A stretch of DNA of 64,000 bases from Paenibacillus eucommiae. GTDB taxonomy: Bacteria > Bacillota > Bacilli > Paenibacillales > NBRC-103111. Each line of letters opens with the position of its first letter. The first letter of the stretch is position 1. The translations under genes were made by a program, and so were the position numbers. The notes beneath the pieces are model-generated. The model searched no databases, was not told the DNA's origin, and saw only the letters and a list, made by a program, of their open reading frames with translations. Shown here one piece after another: positions 26,731 through 34,354 of this stretch. The stretch spans positions 62,001 through 126,000 of the forward strand of contig NZ_JAGGLB010000008.1 in NCBI RefSeq assembly GCF_017874215.1, given 5' to 3'.

Positions 26731-27738
26731 TCAGTTAGCTGCAAGATCGAATCTGTGAGGCGTACGGTGATCATCCGCATACCCGTCTGTTTCCCGTTCC
26801 CCCGATAATGCATCGGTCGGACAGGCCTGTACACATTTAAGGCAGCCCTTGCAGTATTGATAGTCAATACCCTGCAGGAACATCTGCGGACGGCCCTTCT
26901 TATCCGGCTGCTGCTCCCAGACAAAGCAGAAATCCGGGCACACATTATCGCATGATGCACAGTGAATGCACTTATCCTCATGAAAATGCGGCATCATACC
27001 AGCTCTTGAAATGCTTAAATCCTTGAGAATGCTATTCCCGGGATTAGTAATCATTCCTCCCATCGGCTGAGTTGCATAACCAAGTACCGGTGTATCGAAA
27101 CGGACAAACTTAGGCATTTCTTCACCTTCTGGAAGCGCATACGTATGGAACTGAACTTCTTCATAACCTCGATCAAAAGTGCGAATTGCAGGCTGCACAG
27201 CCAGGGGATACTTCTTTTCCAGCGACTTGCGGATTACACCTCTCATCACTTCAGGATCAAGAAAGTCACACAACCGGAATAAGGCTCCTAGCATCGCCAT
27301 GTTCACCCGGTTTTTCTCTTCTAGAGAAATCCCGATTGCATCAATAACAGCTATAGTTCCCCCTCTAAGGTTCATCTTTTCCTTCAATTCATCTGGAGTT
27401 TTCGTGGAGTTAACAAGTACCGTGCTGTCTTCATAAATACCACTAATAACGTTTACAGTCTTTGAAAGCGATTCATGAAAAATGCCTACTACATGCGGCC
27501 GTTCAACAGGAGAGGTGTCGCGAATATTCGTATGGGGATCACAAAACCGGATATGTGCTTTCACAGCAGAACCTTTTTTCTCAGAGCCATAAGAGGAAAA
27601 GCTGACACCATTAAGTCCGACTCCAACTACCCCTGCTTCTGCCAGCATCTTACCCGCCAAATTGGCACCAAGACCACCAATGGATTCCAGCCTAATCTCG
27701 AAAAAGCCAAGATTGTTTACTTTGGGTAATGTAACCAT
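26731..27738 (-). CDS. 2-oxoacid:ferredoxin oxidoreductase, fused gamma and delta (ferredoxin) subunits
   Basis: 335 residues. Residues 1-190 are the gamma subunit (IRLESIGGLGANLAGKMLAE, GLNGVSFSSYGSEKKGSAVK). Residues about 240-320 are a two-cluster ferredoxin with CIHCASCDNVCP and CKGCLKCVQACP, each CxxCxxCxxxCP. It completes the alpha-beta fusion encoded 48 bp downstream, so the whole enzyme is made from two polypeptides. The start is ATG 27738 behind GAAAGGAG. The second cluster box may pass electrons to a soluble carrier. A TTGCTT/TACAAT promoter lies upstream. Confidence 0.9.
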   Translation of the reverse strand: MVTLPKVNNLGFFEIRLESIGGLGANLAGKMLAEAGVVGVGLNGVSFSSYGSEKKGSAVKAHIRFCDPHTNIRDTSPVERPHVVGIFHESLSKTVNVISGIYEDSTVLVNSTKTPDELKEKMNLRGGTIAVIDAIGISLEEKNRVNMAMLGALFRLCDFLDPEVMRGVIRKSLEKKYPLAVQPAIRTFDRGYEEVQFHTYALPEGEEMPKFVRFDTPVLGYATQPMGGMITNPGNSILKDLSISRAGMMPHFHEDKCIHCASCDNVCPDFCFVWEQQPDKKGRPQMFLQGIDYQYCKGCLKCVQACPTDALSGERETDGYADDHRTPHRFDLAAN

Positions 27739-27798
27739 TCCATGTCTCCTTTCAAAAATAAATGTAGATTGAATAGTATGAATAGTTATTCTATTCTC

Positions 27799-27826
27799 AT
27801 TGTATCAGTAAATTTACGCGAAGCAA
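27799..27826 (-). promoter_or_regulatory. Candidate promoter of the oxidoreductase operon
   Basis: On the minus strand, TTGCTT (27821-27826), a 16-bp spacer and TACAAT (27799-27804). A GAATAG/CTATTC inverted repeat lies between it and the gene. Confidence 0.5.
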
Positions 27827-27848
27827 CCCTTTTTTCAGCCCAAAAATG

Positions 27849-28076
27849 CTACAGCATGTACTCCATAATTAAGCCGCAAGCGCCCAAATAAAAGGGGTGC
27901 ACCTCATCCTCATCCTCCTTCTCCTTTTCCCTCTCCCTCTCCTTGTAAATCTGCCGGCACTCCCCTTCTTCACAATCTTCGCAGGTATGGATAGCTTCTT
28001 CAGTAAGCGGGTCATAGACAATTCCACATACTTGTGAGCTGACAGGTGCTATGAACAGTTGTTTGTTCAGCGCCAT
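27849..28076 (-). CDS. Small Cys-containing hypothetical protein
   Basis: About 75 residues from ATG 28076, chosen because ATGGAG lies about 10 bp upstream. It has a Cys cluster CEDCEEGEC and a charged low-complexity run of alternating Arg, Glu, Lys and Asp in the C-half. The cluster may bind a metal. I do not recognise the protein. It may be translated together with the downstream oxidoreductase region but is separated from it by a promoter. Confidence 0.55.
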   Translation of the reverse strand: MALNKQLFIAPVSSQVCGIVYDPLTEEAIHTCEDCEEGECRQIYKEREREKEKEDEDEVHPFYLGACGLIMEYML

Positions 28077-28312
28077 AATGATCGCTCCATTCTTTAAATT
28101 CATTTTGTAATCGCTTTCATAAAAGGATTTTATCCTTATTATACTTGCCACCAGTCAAAATGTCTGTCGAATATTTAATTTTTCTTTTCAAGCTCCTAAC
28201 ATAAACTAATGCAGGTTAGACAGCTGGGACAACTGAACTAGGCTTGCCAGCCGTTCTATGTTATTCTGGTAACTACAAGTAATCCAAAATGCAGCTGTGA
28301 GGAGGACTTCCC

Positions 28313-28723
28313 GTGCATCCTGACTTTCTAAAAATAAAATCGCTCGAAGGCGATCTGCGAATGTCACATAAGAAAAAGGATTATGGACTTACCGTCACAA
28401 CTAAAGAATTAATTCTACACAAGCCTCATGTAAATTATTACTTCAAGCTTGATGATATCATCAGTATCGTGCCTTATGAGATTCAGCGCCTTAAGAACAT
28501 AACATTTGTTAACTGGCGTTCTTCCAATCAAGAATCAACTAATTTATCGTCAGAATTACAACAATATAAACTTTTCGTCCAAGCGGCTACCGTTCACAAC
28601 CGCAGTGGCATTTTCAAGCTCGGACCTACCGATGTTATCATCCCTATCCATGAACAAATGCTGCAAGCTATTTCTGAGTGTGGCATTTTGTCCGGCCTTG
28701 TTCTGGTAACCCATGAACGTTAA
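28313..28723 (+). CDS. Hypothetical protein, possibly PH-like fold
   Basis: 136 residues from GTG 28313 with a strong GAGGAGG site. The pattern of short beta strands (YGLTVTTKELILHKPHVNYY, FKLDDIISIVPYE, YKLFVQAATVHNRSG) and a final helix (HEQMLQAISECGI) is reminiscent of bacterial PH-like domains, but there is no decisive motif. It stands alone, next to a repeat-rich non-coding stretch. Confidence 0.65.
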   Translation: MHPDFLKIKSLEGDLRMSHKKKDYGLTVTTKELILHKPHVNYYFKLDDIISIVPYEIQRLKNITFVNWRSSNQESTNLSSELQQYKLFVQAATVHNRSGIFKLGPTDVIIPIHEQMLQAISECGILSGLVLVTHER

Positions 28724-28792
28724 TGCAGAAAAATGCCTTGCGGCGTCCTTTGAGGTTGCGTGTTCATGGCTTGAGTGCGTTGCGGACGGAAG

Positions 28793-28900
28793 GGCTGTGG
28801 GCTCCAACCGCTGTTAAAGATTTGTTCCCTGATTGAAAATTGATGAGTAGGTATGAACAAATCTTTAAAGGCGGACTCTACCGCTCTTCCACCCACAGCC
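28793..28900. repeat. 108-bp MITE-like inverted-repeat structure
   Basis: The outer arms GGCTGTGGG (28793) and CCCACAGCC (28892-28900) and the inner arms TAAAGATTTGTTC/GAACAAATCTTTA are perfectly complementary, with mismatched sequence between. It could be a small non-autonomous element or a large RNA hairpin. Confidence 0.65.
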
Positions 28901-29050
28901 ATTCCCTCACTCAGCTACAATCGCACGAATCATACGAACACCAAGCTCAAACGGACTGCCAGTAGGGGGGGTCTCTTGGTTGGAGAAGATTTCTTAGCCG
29001 GGCACAGGTGCTGGGGATGAAGAGCCCGCGCAGATGAGCTGAGCTGATGC

Positions 29051-29240
29051 TTTAACGATGTTTTTCATCGTTAAAAGCATAGGGTCCGCTCCACATCCTT
29101 ACTTTAACGATGAAAAACATCGTTAAAATCCCTTTTAATCACCCTGAGAGGCCAATTGGGCTCTTTTAACGATGAAAATCATCATTAACGTGACGGATTT
29201 ATCTGGAACACTTGTTTTAACAATGAAAAACATCATTAAG
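29051..29240. repeat. Cluster of four 25-bp palindromes (TTTAACGATG-5N-CATCGTTAAA)
   Basis: The copies are at 29051-29075, 29103-29127, 29165-29189 and 29216-29240. The first two have perfect 10-bp arms; the last two carry a few substitutions (for example CATCATTAA). The first has TTTTT in the loop and the others AAAAA or AAAAT, so the first copy is inverted relative to the rest. Confidence 0.85.
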
Positions 29241-29284
29241 TGAAGCACGCGCTCAATTCGCAGTAGTCGGGCTGCTTAGTTAAC

Positions 29285-29329
29285 AAAAAAAGGCAGACAT
29301 GATGCTTACTCATCACGTCTGCCTTTTTT
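29285..29329. terminator. Bidirectional terminator after the phosphatase gene
   Basis: GGCAGACATGATG (29292-29304) pairs with CATCACGTCTGCC (29311-29323), with an A-run on the left and a T-run on the right. It overlaps the 3' end of the phosphatase gene. Confidence 0.85.
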
Positions 29330-29789
29330 CTTGCTGCACTATCCAGGCAAGAAGCTGCTCGCAGCTTCTATCTATCATCTCGTAAACCTCATCGAAATTG
29401 CCAGTGTAATAAGGATCTGGCACATCTGTAATTCCCCGCTCCGGATAAAATTCAAGCAGCTGCCGAATAACAACATCTTCCTTATTTGCAGCAAACTTCC
29501 TCAAATTGCTTACATTAGAGGCATCCATTGCAATAATCAGATCATAATCGTGGAAATCTTCCAGCTTGATAAGCTTGGAGATCATTCCTTGATAGCTGAT
29601 ATGATGAGCATCCAGAATAGTCTTCGTCCCCTCATGCGGCTCTTTTCCCAAATTCCAGTCGCCTGTCCCGGCAGAAGCTGCTTGAATGGAGGCTTCCAAG
29701 CCAGCTTTCTTTACTTTATGACGAAAAACAGCTTCGGCCATAGGTGAACGGCAAATGTTCCCTAAGCATACAAAGAGTACCTTTGTCAT
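29313..29789 (-). CDS. Low-molecular-weight protein-tyrosine-phosphatase family protein
   Basis: 158 residues from ATG 29789, which overlaps the stop of the ABC gene (ATGA). The P-loop is CLGNICRSPMAEAVF, the CxxxxxRS signature, and the general acid lies in TDVPDPYYTGNFDEVYEMI. It removes phosphate from Tyr or Arg residues of proteins (YwlE/YfkJ-like enzymes). An upstream extension of the frame is out of keeping with the family and overlaps the ABC gene. It is the last gene of the miaB-ricA-ABC operon. Confidence 0.92.
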   Translation of the reverse strand: MTKVLFVCLGNICRSPMAEAVFRHKVKKAGLEASIQAASAGTGDWNLGKEPHEGTKTILDAHHISYQGMISKLIKLEDFHDYDLIIAMDASNVSNLRKFAANKEDVVIRQLLEFYPERGITDVPDPYYTGNFDEVYEMIDRSCEQLLAWIVQQEKRQT

Positions 29790-30523
29790 GACTGCCCGAA
29801 TACGAGCTGTTTTTCTCGTAAAGTAAGCGTTCTGGCCGGGATATCCAGGACAATCTTGCCATCTGCGACTCCCCATATCCGCGTAGCGTAGCGCTCTGCG
29901 AGCTCGACCTGATGAAGGGTGGCAATGACGGATATGTTCTGATTTTTGCATAAGGATTTGAAATCATTAAGAATGAACTCGACCGATTTGGGATCCAGTC
30001 CGGTAACTGGCTCATCAACGACTAAAATTTTTCCGCCTTGAACTAGCGCTTTGGCAATGGCAACACGCTGCTGCTCGCCCCCACTGAGCGTACCAGCCTT
30101 CAGCTTGCCTTTATCCAGTAAACCTACTTTCTCCAAATAATCCATGCCGAGCACATGCTCATCCCGATTGACGGTTCCTGTCATTAAGCGCAAAATGGAG
30201 GTTTGATAAAAGCGTCCTTTCAGAACGTTCTTAAGTGCGCTTTTGTTCCGGTACAAAATCGGCTTTTCTTCAATATAAACAAAATCCTTACCCAGCTTCC
30301 AGCGATCAATTAATCCAGGGGAAGTGATGTCCCGGCCATCATAAATCAATTGCCCGGAGGACCATTTCTCCTTATGACTGATACATTTGAGTAAAGTGCT
30401 CTTTCCGCTGCCGCTACCGCCTATAACAGCAATGAATTCACCTGCATCGATCTGAAAGCTAACTTGAGACAGAACCTGATTGTCAGGAGGATATATTTTG
30501 TTTAAATTTCTAACCGTAATCAT
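29786..30523 (-). CDS. ABC transporter ATPase (PhnC-like)
   Basis: 245 residues with Walker A GGSGSGKSTLL, Q-loop region YIEEKPILYRN, signature LSGGEQQRVAIAKAL, Walker B ILVVDEPVTGLDP and H-loop ATLHQVEL. The layout resembles PhnC-type phosphonate import ATPases. No permease or binding protein gene is next to it, so it must work with partners elsewhere or act alone. It follows ricA by 28 bp and overlaps the phosphatase by 4 bp. Confidence 0.85.
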   Translation of the reverse strand: MITVRNLNKIYPPDNQVLSQVSFQIDAGEFIAVIGGSGSGKSTLLKCISHKEKWSSGQLIYDGRDITSPGLIDRWKLGKDFVYIEEKPILYRNKSALKNVLKGRFYQTSILRLMTGTVNRDEHVLGMDYLEKVGLLDKGKLKAGTLSGGEQQRVAIAKALVQGGKILVVDEPVTGLDPKSVEFILNDFKSLCKNQNISVIATLHQVELAERYATRIWGVADGKIVLDIPARTLTLREKQLVFGQS

Positions 30524-30551
30524 CGCAGCGACTCCTTATAGATGCTTCGAG

Positions 30552-30998
30552 TTAATCGCAAGAGCTGGGGGCTTCCGCGCTTCCAACTTCCACATTGATT
30601 TTCTCGGAAATCGTATCACGCAGCACGGACATCACCAATTGAAGCAAGTAGTTGATATCTTCTTGTGTTTGCTTAAACTCCGAGACAATAGGGATTCCGT
30701 CCAGTTCATCTTGCAGCACTTCAATTTCTTTTTCAATTTTATCAACCATTTTTTGATTTTTGAACGATTCGAAGGCTACAATTTCCTTTTGCTTTTTCTT
30801 AATCGCACTGATAAGCTTCTGAATATCGTCATTGGTGGCGATTTTTTTCTCTGCCTGCTGATAAAATTGCACTTCATTTGAAGTCGTAAGCAGAGATGCA
30901 AGCTCCATCGCTTTCGCAAGAATGTCTTCGCGCACTATCATTTCTGTATTGGTATAATGCTCTAATTGAGCACCCGAACGTTTTCCATGCTCTGACAC
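30552..30998 (-). CDS. ricA: RicA/YmcA, YlbF-family subunit of the RNase Y specificity complex
   Basis: 148 residues. The helical YlbF/YmcA core is clear: AKAMELASLLTTSNEVQFYQ, AEKKIATNDDIQKLISAIKK, DELDGIPIVSEFKQTQEDIN. A Cys lies at the very C terminus (SSCD), as in Bacillus YmcA, where such cysteines help hold an Fe-S cluster in the RicA-RicF-RicT complex. That complex directs RNase Y processing and supports sporulation and biofilm. It follows miaB, the same order as ymcB-ymcA in Bacillus subtilis. RNase Y is encoded about 8 kb away. Confidence 0.85.
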   Translation of the reverse strand: MSEHGKRSGAQLEHYTNTEMIVREDILAKAMELASLLTTSNEVQFYQQAEKKIATNDDIQKLISAIKKKQKEIVAFESFKNQKMVDKIEKEIEVLQDELDGIPIVSEFKQTQEDINYLLQLVMSVLRDTISEKINVEVGSAEAPSSCD

Positions 30999-31080
30999 TA
31001 GCTAACACACTCCTAAATCTCTTAATTTATTGTTCAAAAATGCATTGTTCTTAAATACTTTGTTCATAAATACAGCTTCT

Positions 31081-32667
31081 TTAAGACATCGCAATAGGTT
31101 CAGGTACAAGATCACCTTTAAGCACCCAAGTTTGCGGTTCCTTAACTTTTACATGCACAAGCTTGCCTATTTGATCCTTAGCCCCTACAAAGTGAACCAT
31201 CTTATTGGTTCGTGTTCTTCCGGAGAGCACTTCAGCATTATTCTTGCTCTCTCCTTCTACAAGCACTTCCATTACCTCACCACGGAGCTTTTCATTGCTC
31301 ATTTTACAATACTCATTGATCGCATCATTTAATCGGTATAAGCGCTGCTTCTTCACTTCCAAGGGGACGTTATCCTCCATACCGGCTGCAGGTGTTCCTT
31401 CTCTCGGTGAGTAAATGAAGCTAAATGCAAAATCAAAACCGACCTCTCTAACTAATGAAACGGTGTCTTCAAACTGCTCTTCGGTCTCCCCTGGGAAACC
31501 AACTATGATATCCGTTGTCAAAACCACATCCGGAATAGCTTGCTTAATCTTGGCCACTAACTGGAGATAATGTTCTCTTGTATATTTTCGGTTCATAATC
31601 TTCAAAATATCGGTATTGCCAGACTGTACTGGCAGATGAATATGCTCAACAAGATTGCCGCGCTGGCTTAGCACCTGGATTAAATCATCGTCAAAATCAC
31701 GCGGGTGAGACGTCGTAAAGCGGATTCTTGGAATATCTATCTTATTGATATCATTCATTAAATCAGCAAAGGAATATTTGATATCTTCAAAATCCTTGCC
31801 ATAGGCGTTCACATTTTGCCCAAGCAAAGTAATCTCCATAAAGCCTTGCCTTGCCAGATCCCTTACCTCTGCAAGTACATCCTCCGGCCTGCGGCTTCTT
31901 TCTTTTCCGCGTGTAAACGGCACAATACAATACGTACAGAACTTGTCACAGCCGTACATAATATTGACCCAAGCTCTGATACCTTCCCGCTTCTTGGGCA
32001 AATTCTCAATGATATCGCCTTCCTTGGACCATACCTCAACGACCATTTCTTTACTAAAATAGGCTTCCTTGAGCAGTGCTGGCAGACGATGAATATTATG
32101 AGTCCCAAAAATTAAATCAACAAAGCTATGCTTTTGCAAAATCCGGCTAACAACGGCTTCTTCCTGCGCCATGCAACCGCAAACACCCAGAATAAGTCCA
32201 GGCTTTTCCGCTTTCAATGATTTCAGATGTCCGAGCTCTCCAAACACCTTATCCTCCGCATTCTCCCGAATTGCACAGGTATTCAGCAGGATCACATCGG
32301 CCTGAAACTTGTCTTCTGTAAGCTGGTAGCCTAATTCTTGAAACAGGCCCTTCATCACTTCGGAATCATGCTCATTCATCTGACATCCATAAGTAACCAG
32401 ATATACATACTTTTCTTTCCCAAAGTCTTTCATGTCTTCCGGAATAGAAAAATCATAATGAACCTTGATCTCTTCCTTGCCGCGCTTCTTCTCATCTTTG
32501 TAGTTGGGAGCAGAATTAATCTGAACGTTGCGTCCCTTAATGCGTAAAGTAGTCTTGCCATCTTCTTCGCTAATGATCTTCGCGTCTGAAAAGTCGAAGT
32601 ATTTGGAGTAATCTTTCTCACCCTTGCCGGATTTTAAGTCCGGTGAGTTTGTGCTCTCCTTCGTCAT
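31081..32667 (-). CDS. miaB: tRNA-2-methylthio-N6-dimethylallyladenosine synthase MiaB
   Basis: About 528 residues from ATG 32667 (AAGGAAGTGAG upstream), with the long N-terminal extension common in Bacilli. The UPF0004 domain binds one cluster through C's in [29 protein letters not shown] and [11 protein letters not shown]. The radical SAM domain has [20 protein letters not shown] (CxxxCxxC). A C-terminal TRAM domain follows. It adds a methylthio group at A37 of tRNAs reading U-starting codons. It is first in an operon with ricA. Confidence 0.95.
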   Translation of the reverse strand: MTKESTNSPDLKSGKGEKDYSKYFDFSDAKIISEEDGKTTLRIKGRNVQINSAPNYKDEKKRGKEEIKVHYDFSIPEDMKDFGKEKYVYLVTYGCQMNEHDSEVMKGLFQELGYQLTEDKFQADVILLNTCAIRENAEDKVFGELGHLKSLKAEKPGLILGVCGCMAQEEAVVSRILQKHSFVDLIFGTHNIHRLPALLKEAYFSKEMVVEVWSKEGDIIENLPKKREGIRAWVNIMYGCDKFCTYCIVPFTRGKERSRRPEDVLAEVRDLARQGFMEITLLGQNVNAYGKDFEDIKYSFADLMNDINKIDIPRIRFTTSHPRDFDDDLIQVLSQRGNLVEHIHLPVQSGNTDILKIMNRKYTREHYLQLVAKIKQAIPDVVLTTDIIVGFPGETEEQFEDTVSLVREVGFDFAFSFIYSPREGTPAAGMEDNVPLEVKKQRLYRLNDAINEYCKMSNEKLRGEVMEVLVEGESKNNAEVLSGRTRTNKMVHFVGAKDQIGKLVHVKVKEPQTWVLKGDLVPEPIAMS

Positions 32668-32825
32668 TATGTGTCTCACTTCCTTTATGTTCATTTCAAC
32701 AAATAATTATTTGTATTCTTTTAAAAATATTAATTTAAACACTAATAAGAAATTATACCACAATGCCCCCATCTTATCCATCTAGTACTAGCCAATACCA
32801 TCCTGCTATTGTTAATGTACTAGAC

Positions 32826-33395
32826 CTATTCGAGCCATTCCGCCAAATCTCCAGTTCTTACTCCAGCTGCATTTCCTTCATCTGTGTCAATATGCATATC
32901 GAGTGCAAATTGGTCTGATACTCGTGCGATCACCTGCTCGAAGATTAAGGGGCGCTCTCCGTTAACCCGCACTTTGAGAAGCTGCTTATCCCGGATCCCC
33001 CACTTCTCAGCATCCGATGTATGAAAATGAATATGCCGCGCGGCGACGATTACACCTTGTGAAAGCTCGATCTCCCCTTGGGGTCCCACCACCTTCAAGC
33101 CTGGGGTCCCCTCAATCTGGCCAGACTCACGAACAGGCGGATGAATGCCTAGCGCAAAAGCGTCGGTGCGGGAAATTTCTATCTGTGTCTGCTGTCTTGC
33201 AGGTCCCAAAATGCGTACACTGGCAAATTCCCCTTTGGGTCCCACAATCCCTACAGTCTCCTTTGCTGCGAACTGCCCAGGCTGTGATAACTCCTTCATC
33301 ACCTGCAGCTGGTAGCCGTTTCCGAATAGGAGTGCAATATGCTCCAAGGATAAATGAATGTGACGTGCTGAAACTCCTATAGGTACCTGAAACAT
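32826..33395 (-). CDS. PduL-type phosphate acyltransferase
   Basis: About 190 residues from ATG 33395 behind TGGAGGGG. Two repeated barrel halves carry the metal-binding His motifs SARHIHLS (about 10-17) and AARHIHFHTSD (about 115). The family converts acyl-CoA and phosphate into acyl phosphate (acetyl or propionyl). There is no encapsulation peptide or microcompartment gene nearby, so it probably acts as a free phosphotransacetylase. It lies 92 bp after korB on the same strand, so acyl-CoA from the oxidoreductases could feed it. Confidence 0.88.
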   Translation of the reverse strand: MFQVPIGVSARHIHLSLEHIALLFGNGYQLQVMKELSQPGQFAAKETVGIVGPKGEFASVRILGPARQQTQIEISRTDAFALGIHPPVRESGQIEGTPGLKVVGPQGEIELSQGVIVAARHIHFHTSDAEKWGIRDKQLLKVRVNGERPLIFEQVIARVSDQFALDMHIDTDEGNAAGVRTGDLAEWLE

Positions 33396-33487
33396 AGTTG
33401 TCCCCTCCAGTTTACATTTTTTATCAGTATAGCCTTGCAAATGAAAGGACATACGGTTTCCCATATGCCCTCATTTGTAACGCTTTT

Positions 33488-34354
33488 TTATTTGAATTCA
33501 GCAACGAGTTTATTGAACTCATCCTCAGTAATCTTAACATTTTGCTTGGCGAGCCCTTCTTCTTTGAAGCCAACTACCATATCCTCGTAGCTTTTCTTCG
33601 TTTTGTCCTGATAGATAATACCCGTCAGCATGCCGCCAGTTTCCATCAGCTTGGTCATCGCCATAACCCGGTTGGATGAATCGTAATCAGGAATCTCTTC
33701 CAAATCAACGATATTTTCTTTGAACCAGTCATAGGTGTTGATTTTATTGAAGGTTACGCAAGGGCTGAACACATTGATTAATGAAAAGCCTTTGTGCTTA
33801 ATGCCCTCTTCAATAATAGCGGTCAACTGCTTCAAGTTGCTGGAGAAGGATTGAGCTACAAAAGTCGCACCCGCAGCAAGAGCTAATTCCAAAGGAGCAA
33901 GTGCCGACTCAATCGAGCCTTGTGGTGTACTCTTGGTTTTAAACCCTTCGGCACTACGTGGAGATGTTTGACCTTTGGTCAGTCCGTATATTTGATTGTC
34001 CATGACAATATAAGTCACGTCTATATTCCGGCGAATGGCATGGACAGTATGTCCCATTCCGATTGCAAAGCCATCGCCATCTCCGCCTGCGGCAATAACT
34101 GTCAGCTCACGGTTTGCCATTTTTAACCCTTGCGCGATAGGAAGCGATCTGCCATGTACACCATGGAAACCATAAGCATTTACGTAACCGGAAATTCTTC
34201 CGGAACAACCAATACCTGAAACGATAGCTAAACCTTCCGGTTCTAATCCGGCGCTGGCTGCCGCCCTTTGAATAGCCGCTTGAATGGAGAAGTCTCCACA
34301 ACCTGGACACCAGTTCGGCTTCACATTGTTACGAAAATCTTTTAATGTTGCCAT
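33488..34354 (-). CDS. korB: 2-oxoglutarate:ferredoxin oxidoreductase beta subunit
   Basis: 288 residues with the thiamine diphosphate and cluster motifs NWCPGCGDFSIQAAIQ, SGIGCSGRISGY, AAGGDGDGFAIGMGH (the GDG-type Mg/TPP motif) and VFSPCVTFN. The cysteines suit one [4Fe-4S] cluster. It overlaps korA by 13 bp, so the two are translationally coupled. Together they would turn 2-oxoglutarate (or another 2-oxoacid) into acyl-CoA with ferredoxin as electron acceptor. The kor label rests on similarity and on this gene order near miaB in related Bacilli. Confidence 0.85.
   Translation of the reverse strand: MATLKDFRNNVKPNWCPGCGDFSIQAAIQRAAASAGLEPEGLAIVSGIGCSGRISGYVNAYGFHGVHGRSLPIAQGLKMANRELTVIAAGGDGDGFAIGMGHTVHAIRRNIDVTYIVMDNQIYGLTKGQTSPRSAEGFKTKSTPQGSIESALAPLELALAAGATFVAQSFSSNLKQLTAIIEEGIKHKGFSLINVFSPCVTFNKINTYDWFKENIVDLEEIPDYDSSNRVMAMTKLMETGGMLTGIIYQDKTKKSYEDMVVGFKEEGLAKQNVKITEDEFNKLVAEFK

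Larger units (their letters stand above)
28724..29284. other. Repeat-rich non-coding region
   Basis: No gene is supported across about 560 bp. It holds a 108-bp terminal inverted repeat structure (28793-28900) and four spaced palindromes (29051-29240), listed separately. Confidence 0.7.

Noticed and set aside
27849..28076. Ferredoxin-like gene linked to the oxidoreductase
   Set aside because: The CxxC...C cluster is too short and lacks the ferredoxin pattern, and most of the rest is low complexity.
29051..29240. CRISPR-like array
   Set aside because: Only four units, each a full palindrome of 25 bp, with spacing of 51-62 bp, one copy inverted, and no cas genes.
29790..29951. N-terminal extension of the tyrosine phosphatase
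   Set aside because: It lies inside the ABC ATPase gene. The family starts at the CLGNICRS region, and ATGA overlap gives a natural start.
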